Of a DNA stretch of 5,430 bases, positions 1-4,450 are shown one piece after another. This DNA is from Candidatus Omnitrophota bacterium. Its GTDB lineage: Bacteria > Omnitrophota > Gorgyraeia > Gygaellales > Profunditerraquicolaceae. A program made the translations under genes and the position numbers. The stretch is from NCBI GenBank assembly GCA_020052635.1, contig JAGVOR010000119.1, forward strand, positions 1 through 5,430, written 5' to 3'. A model generated the notes under the pieces. It had not been told where the DNA came from. It did not search any database and worked only from the letters and a program-made list of their open reading frames with translations. Numbering within the stretch: the first letter of the stretch is position 1; each line of letters begins with the position of its first letter.

Positions 1-903
1 GATATCGCAAAAGTTGCTCTTTGCCACATCCTTAATCCTGGGGAAAACGCCTTCCGGCTTAATCCGGATGAAAGGCTCACCCTTATAAAACTTTTTATAT
101 AATTCAACTAAATTTCTGGCTTTCAACGTCGCTGCGGGATTTCTTTTCAAGTAGATCGTCTCCAGGATCCCCCGCTCAATCGGTAAAAGATGCGGCACAA
201 AAGTCACCGAAATTTTTTTACCGCCAAGCTTAGAAAGCTGCTGGTCGATTTCCGGGGCATGCTGGTGCTGATTAACTTTATAAGCCCGAAAATCACCGTC
301 GATTTCCGAAAATAAGTATTCCTTTTCTAATTTCTTTCCGGCACCGCTTACCCCGCTCTTAGCATCGATAATGATGGAATCGGTTTGTACTAAATCCAGC
401 GCCAACAGCGGAGCCAGCGAAAGGATTGCGCAAGTCGGATAGCAGCCCGGATTAGCCAAAAGCTTTGCCGTTTTGATCTTTTGCCGGTTTAATTCAGGCA
501 GGCCGTAAACCGCCTGCTTCAGATTCACTTTGTCCTGATGCTTAATTTTATAGAACTTTTCGTAAGTTAAAATGTTCTTAAACCGGTAATCCGCGCTTAA
601 ATCAATCACCTTCTTCCCTAAACTTAGTAACTTAGGAACGAATTGCATGGAGACGGTATGCGGCAGGGCCAAAAAAATTAAATCGCAATCTTTTTTAATT
701 TGCGTAAAATCCGCTGCTTTACAGGTTAAATCCAGGCGTTTTTTAAACTTAGGGAAAATATCCGAAATGACCGGCGATCCAGCTGAGCTTTTGCCGCTGT
801 TATAGAGGTGGCAGATTCTGACATTGGGATGATTAAGCAGTAATTCGATCAATACCTCTCCGGTATGGCCGGGTGCCCCGATAATCCCCACATTAATCAA
901 CAT
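1..903 (-). CDS. argC: N-acetyl-gamma-glutamyl-phosphate reductase, 3' end missing
   Basis: This cytoplasmic enzyme reduces N-acetylglutamyl-5-phosphate to N-acetylglutamate semialdehyde with NADPH, the third step of arginine synthesis. The frame is open from an ATG at 903-901 to the window edge, giving 301 residues with no stop; family members have about 330-350, so roughly 40 C-terminal residues lie outside. The N-terminal nucleotide-binding loop is GAPGHTG (residues 9-15), where many members have GATGYTG. The catalytic cysteine sits in NPGCYPT (Cys154). HQHAPEI (213-219) matches the usual HRHxPEI segment with its catalytic His, with Gln in place of Arg. FVPHLLPIERGI (235-246) and SNFCDI at the edge are also typical. 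The start is fixed by a strong AGGAGG 5 nt upstream and by the family N-terminus. The gene follows the rpsI terminator and has its own promoter, so it probably heads a separate, perhaps arginine, operon to the left. Identification is firm; no frameshift is seen. Confidence 0.97.
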   Translation of the reverse strand, partial: MLINVGIIGAPGHTGEVLIELLLNHPNVRICHLYNSGKSSAGSPVISDIFPKFKKRLDLTCKAADFTQIKKDCDLIFLALPHTVSMQFVPKLLSLGKKVIDLSADYRFKNILTYEKFYKIKHQDKVNLKQAVYGLPELNRQKIKTAKLLANPGCYPTCAILSLAPLLALDLVQTDSIIIDAKSGVSGAGKKLEKEYLFSEIDGDFRAYKVNQHQHAPEIDQQLSKLGGKKISVTFVPHLLPIERGILETIYLKRNPAATLKARNLVELYKKFYKGEPFIRIKPEGVFPRIKDVAKSNFCDI

Positions 904-908
904 AAGAA

Positions 909-914
909 CCTCCT
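909..914 (-). promoter_or_regulatory. Strong Shine-Dalgarno site of argC
   Basis: On the minus strand AGGAGG lies 5 nt before the argC ATG. It is the best ribosome binding site in the window and decides the argC start. The other starts here have weaker or less well-spaced sites, mostly because they are coupled to an upstream gene. Confidence 0.85.
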
Positions 915-938
915 GACTGGGCTGATTAAGATTTATTT

Positions 939-967
939 ATCATAGAATAAATTTAGATTTCCGTCAA
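939..967 (-). promoter_or_regulatory. Sigma70-type promoter of argC
   Basis: The minus strand reads TTGACG (-35, at 962-967), a 17-bp spacer, then TATGAT (-10, at 939-944). Each box matches the consensus at five of six positions and the spacing is ideal. Transcription would start near 930-933, giving an untranslated leader of about 30 nt ahead of argC. The -10 box lies inside an 18-bp imperfect palindrome (935-952, ATTTAT-N6-ATAAAT), a possible operator. The -35 box overlaps one of three phased copies of the TCCGTC/GACGGA motif. The promoter is inferred from sequence only. Confidence 0.75.
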
Positions 968-975
968 GGTTTTTC

Positions 976-1003
976 TCGACGGAGACAAAAAACTCTCCGT
1001 CGA
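976..1003. repeat. Perfect 10-bp inverted repeat upstream of the argC promoter
   Basis: TCGACGGAGA (976-985) and TCTCCGTCGA (994-1003) are exact reverse complements separated by an 8-nt A-rich loop. The repeat starts directly at the T-run of the rpsI terminator and ends 8 bp before the argC -35 box. In the minus-strand direction it is followed by GAAAAACC, not a T-run, so it is not a normal intrinsic terminator by itself. It could be a backup RNA structure that protects the rpsI 3' end, a dyad operator for argC, or a copy of a dispersed repeat. The sequence alone does not choose between these. Confidence 0.7.
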
Positions 1004-1031
1004 AAAAAAATCCCGCTTTTATCCAGCGGGA
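1003..1031 (-). terminator. Intrinsic terminator of rplM-rpsI
   Basis: In the transcript direction TCCCGCT (1031-1025), a 7-nt loop and AGCGGGA (1017-1011) form a 7-bp GC-rich stem followed at once by eight T residues (1010-1003). This is a textbook Rho-independent terminator about 50 nt after the rpsI stop. It separates the ribosomal transcript from argC. There is no T-run on the other side, so it should work in the minus direction only. Confidence 0.9.
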
Positions 1032-1051
1032 TTTGGTTGAATCTTTGCTAA

Positions 1052-1086
1052 ATTCTATATTCTACATTCTACATTCTGATTTCTAC
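1052..1086. repeat. Heptamer tandem repeat (ATTCTAC) at the rpsI 3' end
   Basis: Five consecutive 7-bp units read on the plus strand as ATTCTAT, ATTCTAC, ATTCTAC, ATTCTGA and TTTCTAC. On the minus strand the core unit is GTAGAAT. The outermost unit overlaps the rpsI stop codon (TAG at 1085-1083). Because the unit length is not a multiple of three, successive TAG triplets fall in different frames, so the tract adds stop codons in more than one frame after rpsI. It lies between the rpsI stop and the terminator hairpin. Confidence 0.75.
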
Positions 1087-1478
1087 CTCTTCGTCCACTG
1101 GAAGCGTTTACGCGCTCCTTTTTGCCCGTATTTCTTGCGCTCTTTCATCCTGGAATCACGGCTTAAATATCCGTTTTTACGGAAGATTTCTTTAAAATTT
1201 TCATCCGCAATTAACAGGGCCCGGGAAATGCCTAAACGCAAAGCGCCGGCCTGGCCGGTCAATCCGCCGCCGGTAAGATTAGCGGCAATATTGTATTTAC
1301 CCGCCGTTTCGGTAAGCGCTAAAGGCTGTAAAACAATAATCCGGTCGGTCTCGCGTAAAAAATACTTCTCAAACGGCCGGCCATTGATTACAATCTGGCC
1401 ATTACCGGCTTCCATCCGCACCCTGGCGGTAGACTCTTTACGTCTGCCCAACGCTGTATATTTAGTTAATTCACCCAT
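1083..1478 (-). CDS. rpsI: Small-subunit ribosomal protein S9
   Basis: S9 (uS9) is a 30S head protein whose basic C-terminal tail reaches the P-site tRNA. The product has 131 residues, the usual bacterial length. It begins MGELTKYTALGRRK. It carries the hallmark GGGLTGQAGALRLGISRAL (residues 70-88) and ends with YLSRDSRMKERKKYG (104-118) and a basic tail finishing TKR, close to the usual SKR terminus. An ATG 24 nt further upstream (1502) is in frame, but it lies inside rplM and would add eight residues foreign to the family. The ATG at 1478 is therefore the start. It comes 1 nt after the rplM stop, with GGAGG 12 nt upstream inside rplM, a long spacing that suggests coupling to rplM translation. 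The stop is TAG, inside a heptamer repeat, followed by a strong terminator. Confidence 0.97.
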   Translation of the reverse strand: MGELTKYTALGRRKESTARVRMEAGNGQIVINGRPFEKYFLRETDRIIVLQPLALTETAGKYNIAANLTGGGLTGQAGALRLGISRALLIADENFKEIFRKNGYLSRDSRMKERKKYGQKGARKRFQWTKR

Positions 1479-1479
1479 T

Positions 1480-1917
1480 TTACTTCTTAACCTCCAAAAC
1501 AATCGGCTTGAGGCCGGTTAAACCGTGTTTATCATCGGCATAAACTTTTAATTTCTTGATCAGATCCCGCCCTAAAGGGTTGATCGGCAGCATTCTTTCA
1601 ACCGCCAAATGGATTACCGTAGCCGGCTTCTTAGCCAATAATACTTCCAATTTGGTTTCATGTAAACCGCCGGGATAACCGGAATACTTACGGTAAACCT
1701 TTTGCTTAAGCTTACGGCCGGTAACCTTAATCTGGCTGGCATTAATCACAATGACCCCGTCTCCGGTATCCAGATGCGGAGTATATATCGGCTTATGCTT
1801 ACCTCTTAGGATCGTAGCAACTTGCGCCGCCAGGCGGCCGAGTATCTGGCCCTTGGCGTCAACGATATACCACTTTCTCTTAATATCTTCAGCTTTGGCT
1901 GTATAGGTCCTTTTCAT
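1480..1917 (-). CDS. rplM: Large-subunit ribosomal protein L13
   Basis: L13 (uL13) is an early-assembling 50S protein that binds 23S rRNA. The product has 145 residues against about 142-150 in the family. Visible landmarks in order are KRKWYIVDAKGQILGRLA (13-30), LRGKHKPIYTPHLDTGDGVIVINA (37-60), the TGRK segment, YSGYPGGL (78-85) and MLPINPLGR (109-117) followed by LKVYADDKHG (123-132). The C-terminus replaces the common HPHxAQ-P pattern with HGLTGLKP and is slightly divergent. The family N-terminus fixes the start at 1917. rplM is first in the rplM-rpsI pair, which is conserved across bacteria. Its own promoter and a structured leader of about 70 nt precede it. The local ribosome binding site is odd: GGA touches the ATG, and a better AGGAAG lies 19 nt away. 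In some bacteria this operon is regulated by its own L13 at the leader; whether that happens here is unknown. Confidence 0.97.
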   Translation of the reverse strand: MKRTYTAKAEDIKRKWYIVDAKGQILGRLAAQVATILRGKHKPIYTPHLDTGDGVIVINASQIKVTGRKLKQKVYRKYSGYPGGLHETKLEVLLAKKPATVIHLAVERMLPINPLGRDLIKKLKVYADDKHGLTGLKPIVLEVKK

Positions 1918-1942
1918 TCCTGAGAAAACTCACTTTCTTCCT
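1918..1942 (-). promoter_or_regulatory. Unusual rplM translation-initiation region
   Basis: The minus strand reads AGGAAG (1942-1937), AAAG, then a short stem-loop TGAG-TTTT-CTCA (1932-1921), then GGA and the ATG. The only good Shine-Dalgarno match is 19 nt from the start, normally too far. Folding the 12-nt stem-loop would bring it to an effective 7 nt. The stem has only 4 bp, and a competing fold AGAAA/TTTCT overlaps it, so this is a hypothesis about structure-assisted initiation. Confidence 0.45.
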
Positions 1943-1958
1943 GATTTTGCGACCAACC

Positions 1959-1984
1959 TGACCATCCTAAAACCAGGATGGTCA
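1959..1984 (-). promoter_or_regulatory. 5' leader hairpin of the rplM-rpsI mRNA
   Basis: TGACCATCCT and AGGATGGTCA form a perfect 10-bp stem with a 6-nt loop (GGTTTT in the transcript). Given the promoter at 1995-2022, this hairpin would begin within a few nucleotides of the mRNA 5' end. The stem's second arm is followed directly by a near-copy, AGGTTGGTC (1959-1951), so the first arm has two possible partners. There is no T-run after the stem, so it is not a terminator. It may stabilise the 5' end or be a ribosomal-protein leader element. I cannot match it to a named leader family by eye. Confidence 0.6.
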
Positions 1985-1994
1985 CGAAGTGATA

Positions 1995-2022
1995 AGTATA
2001 ACAGATTAATAAGTAAAGTCAA
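1995..2022 (-). promoter_or_regulatory. Sigma70-type promoter of rplM-rpsI
   Basis: The minus strand reads TTGACT (-35, 2017-2022), a 16-bp spacer, then TATACT (-10, 1995-2000), each matching the consensus at five of six positions. Nearly pure A/T sequence (about 2022-2042) lies just upstream of the -35 and looks like an UP element, fitting a strongly expressed ribosomal operon. Transcription would start near 1986-1989, leaving about 70 nt of leader before rplM. Confidence 0.78.
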
Positions 2023-2062
2023 ATAATTTTTTAATAAAATTTACCCTTCCCGCGGCTTAGAA

Positions 2063-3616
2063 TTATCCCCGAAATTTATGCCTTAAAGACAAAAACAGGC
2101 TGAGCAGCTGACTGTTCCAGAATAAACCGGCCAACAGCAGGATAATTGCGGTAATTACCCAAAAATCGATGGCGGCTTTAGCTATCTTTAACCGTAAAAC
2201 CGGAGCAGGATTTCTGAATACCGAGAAATATTCGGTCTGTCCGACTTTAATCAAATTATACTTATTACTGATACCGCTGATAAATTCTTCCTCTAAATCT
2301 TGGGGCAGGACAATTATATCGGAATGCGCAAATGCATCCGCTTGCCTATCCGGCCTGGTTTCCGGCAGCAAACCATTGGCGCTAGCCCTTTGCGCCAGAC
2401 TGCTTAAGATGAGCCCGGCAACATCCAGTTCCGAATAAACAATATCCTGGCTGTTGGAATTTGCGCTTATGATTCCGGCCGCGGGAAGATACGCCCAGGG
2501 GTACCAAACAGAATCCCCCCTGCCCTGGCATAAGCCGGTAAAAACGGCATCACTAAGCTCAAGCCGATACCGGATTTTTTCCGCGCCGGATGGCTTATCC
2601 ACGAACAAAACAGGAGAAATAAAGAAAACGCAGATAATCAATCCTGGGGCCAGTAATTTCTTTAAACTCCAACCGCCAGCGGTTAATCTCTGCCAAATAA
2701 ATTGCAGGGCCAGGGCCGAAAATAAAACTACCGGAATATACCCTTCCGCCGATAAGAAGCGCGCCGGATAGGGCAAGAAAATAAAGCTGCTTAAAAATAA
2801 GCCGATAAAAAACTTATATTGGTAAATCGATCTTGAAGCCAAAAATAAGCCAAAACCCGCAAGCATGCAATCAAATACCTTAATCTGTAAATGAAACTTC
2901 TCCAGCATACTGTTACCCACTAAATGGATAAACCGCAGATTCAAAAGTTGCACGATCAGTATCGGTAAAGCCAAAAGTATTGCATACATCACCGTCTTTA
3001 CCGCAGCGGGCCGAACGGATTGCTCTAATACCGCGTAAAAAATATAGCTCAGTGCAAAAAACCAGGGTACGGTATTGTGGGTATAAAAACACAAAACCAG
3101 CAGGATGACCGCGCGTAAATACCGTTTTTTAAAAAATTCGCCGAAAGAAAGAAAACCCAGGATTAAGGCTAAGGAAGACGGGACATGGTTAGCCAGCGAA
3201 ATATGGAAAGTAAAAGAAGAACCTAAAGCAATCACCGTAAAAAAACCCAGTTGACGGCTGTAATTCTTGCGGATAAAATTCCAGAGCACCAATAAAAACA
3301 GGACCGGAGTGACGGATTCGAAAAACTTAGCCAAAAGCACAAGGTTAAATCCTGCTTTTATCAAACCGGCTAAAAGAAAATGGAATAACGGCGGATAAAG
3401 ATGCACCCGGCCAAACGGGGCATACTCCCAAAAGTCCCAGGCGCTGTAGCCGCCCGCCTGAATAAAACCCCAGGCCACCTGCAGGTGGTAATAAATATCT
3501 AAGAACTGCGGCAGGCTCGGCCAGCGGCTGATTTGTAAAACCGCTAAGCTCAATAAAATCAGCCTGGCATACAAGTCCCAGGGATCAGTATTTTTAAAAT
3601 AGCCTTTGCGCAGCAT
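2063..3616 (-). CDS. Polytopic membrane protein, probable GT-C / STT3-like glycosyltransferase
   Basis: The product has 517 residues with about ten or eleven hydrophobic segments (near 15-30, 74-90, 92-115, 122-140, 145-161, 168-196, 205-228, 248-284 as two, 292-310, 321-338). A soluble stretch of about 140 residues follows (340-480), then a last membrane helix (484-505) and a short basic tail. After the first helix comes DIYYHLQVAWGFIQAGG (40-56) and then APFGRVHLYPPLFHFLL (66-82). This resembles the first outer loop of STT3/AglB-type oligosaccharyltransferases and other GT-C enzymes, where an acidic residue near Asp40 binds the metal and lipid-linked sugar. An STT3 WWDYG motif is not present; WYPWAY (371-376) in the soluble part is only a loose resemblance. 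A role in glycosylating protein or envelope at the outer face of the membrane is inferred. The ATG directly follows the truA stop with no gap, and the nearest Shine-Dalgarno-like AAGG lies inside truA 11 nt away, so translation is probably coupled. Fold class is fairly likely; substrate is unknown. Confidence 0.7.
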   Translation of the reverse strand: MLRKGYFKNTDPWDLYARLILLSLAVLQISRWPSLPQFLDIYYHLQVAWGFIQAGGYSAWDFWEYAPFGRVHLYPPLFHFLLAGLIKAGFNLVLLAKFFESVTPVLFLLVLWNFIRKNYSRQLGFFTVIALGSSFTFHISLANHVPSSLALILGFLSFGEFFKKRYLRAVILLVLCFYTHNTVPWFFALSYIFYAVLEQSVRPAAVKTVMYAILLALPILIVQLLNLRFIHLVGNSMLEKFHLQIKVFDCMLAGFGLFLASRSIYQYKFFIGLFLSSFIFLPYPARFLSAEGYIPVVLFSALALQFIWQRLTAGGWSLKKLLAPGLIICVFFISPVLFVDKPSGAEKIRYRLELSDAVFTGLCQGRGDSVWYPWAYLPAAGIISANSNSQDIVYSELDVAGLILSSLAQRASANGLLPETRPDRQADAFAHSDIIVLPQDLEEEFISGISNKYNLIKVGQTEYFSVFRNPAPVLRLKIAKAAIDFWVITAIILLLAGLFWNSQLLSLFLSLRHKFRG

Positions 3617-4450
3617 TTAATATTCAACCTTTAAGAGACAAAGCCCTTTAGCCGGCAGTGCCGGACCGGCCAGCTTACGATTGCGGCTCCGTAAGATCTT
3701 TGCCATGCTCCCGGCAGGAAACCTGCCGCGCCCGATTTCCAGAAGTGTGCCGGCGATATTCCTGACCATATTATATAAAAAACTATCCGCCTGAATATCG
3801 ATATATAAAAGATACTTATCCTGAAGGATGCTGATCTTTTTTATCCTCCGCATGGGATTACGCTGGCGCGGTTTTTCCGTGGCCGCAAATGCAGTAAAAT
3901 TATGCCGGCCTAAAAGCACCCTGGCCTCCTTACGCATTAACCCAACATCTAAAGGATGGTGGAAAAAATAGACCCGGCGCGCAAGCAGGGGTGATGAATA
4001 TTTACGGTTTAAGATCGTATAGCGGTAAAGTTTGGATTTGGCGCAGAAACGGCTGTTAAAATCCGGCGGGACATGCTTAACCAGAGTGACCTTGATATCT
4101 TCAGGCAAAAGGCAATTAAGTGCCCAACGCAGGCGGTTAAGCGGCATTTGCGTGCGGCTTCTAAAATTAGCTACCTGCGCCAGGGCATGCACTCCGGCGT
4201 CAGTCCGGCCGGCAACGGTTAACTTAATATCTTCCTGGAGGAGTTGCTTAAGAAGTTTCTCGAGAATATGCTGGATGGTTTGGCTGTTGCGGTAATTCAG
4301 ATTGGCAGTTTTACTGTTTTGCACCTGCCAGCCATGGTAGTGCGTGCCATCATACTCTATTTGCAGTTTGAAATTACGTTGAGGCGTTTTATCTTTTGCC
4401 TGACGGCGAAATCCGCCAACGTTTTGATGGCGGACATTCGGCAGTGTCAT
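3617..4450 (-). CDS. truA: tRNA pseudouridine(38-40) synthase, with N-terminal extension
   Basis: TruA converts uridines 38-40 of the tRNA anticodon arm to pseudouridine. The product has 277 residues. The core starts at FKLQIEYDGTHYHGWQ (27-42). The catalytic motif AGRTDAGVHA (80-89) has the nucleophile Asp84. Further landmarks are the CAKSKLYRYTI region (137-147), HNFTAFAA (182-189) and FLYNMVRNIAGTLLEIGRG (224-242), ending with the short KGLCLLKVEY tail. Two oddities stand out. The first about 26 residues are extra relative to most TruA proteins and rich in Arg/Gln/Lys, and part of them is encoded by an inverted repeat. The loop after GWQ is also longer than usual (SKTANLNYRNSQ, 46-57). No internal ATG, GTG or TTG offers a shorter start before the core, and the ATG at 4450 overlaps the asd stop as ATGA. 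The extended start is therefore favoured, with GGAAG 10 nt upstream. Function is firm; the role of the extension is unknown. Confidence 0.95.
   Translation of the reverse strand: MTLPNVRHQNVGGFRRQAKDKTPQRNFKLQIEYDGTHYHGWQVQNSKTANLNYRNSQTIQHILEKLLKQLLQEDIKLTVAGRTDAGVHALAQVANFRSRTQMPLNRLRWALNCLLPEDIKVTLVKHVPPDFNSRFCAKSKLYRYTILNRKYSSPLLARRVYFFHHPLDVGLMRKEARVLLGRHNFTAFAATEKPRQRNPMRRIKKISILQDKYLLYIDIQADSFLYNMVRNIAGTLLEIGRGRFPAGSMAKILRSRNRKLAGPALPAKGLCLLKVEY
4407..4440. repeat. Inverted repeat inside the truA 5' coding region
   Basis: TCCGCCA (4412-4418) and TGGCGGA (4428-4434) pair perfectly around a 9-nt loop. Outer CGAA (4407-4410) and TTCG (4437-4440) add 4 bp after a 1x2 internal loop. The structure encodes residues about 4-15 of TruA, within the N-terminal extension, and would fold in the mRNA some 10 nt after the start codon. 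It may be a palindromic element that became part of the reading frame or an RNA structure limiting truA initiation. Confidence 0.6.

Noticed and set aside
935..952. Canonical ARG box
   Set aside because: Too few positions match the usual ARG box pattern; kept only as an unassigned palindrome.
976..1003. Second intrinsic terminator
   Set aside because: The stem is strong, but in neither direction is it followed by a T-run, so terminator function is not supported.
1479..1502. Longer rpsI starting at the ATG at 1502
   Set aside because: It would add eight residues encoded inside rplM and foreign to S9; the ATG at 1478 matches family length and N-terminus.
1033..1521. Plus-strand open frame of 162 codons across rpsI
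   Set aside because: It is antisense to the clearly identified rpsI and the end of rplM and resembles no family; it is a coding shadow.
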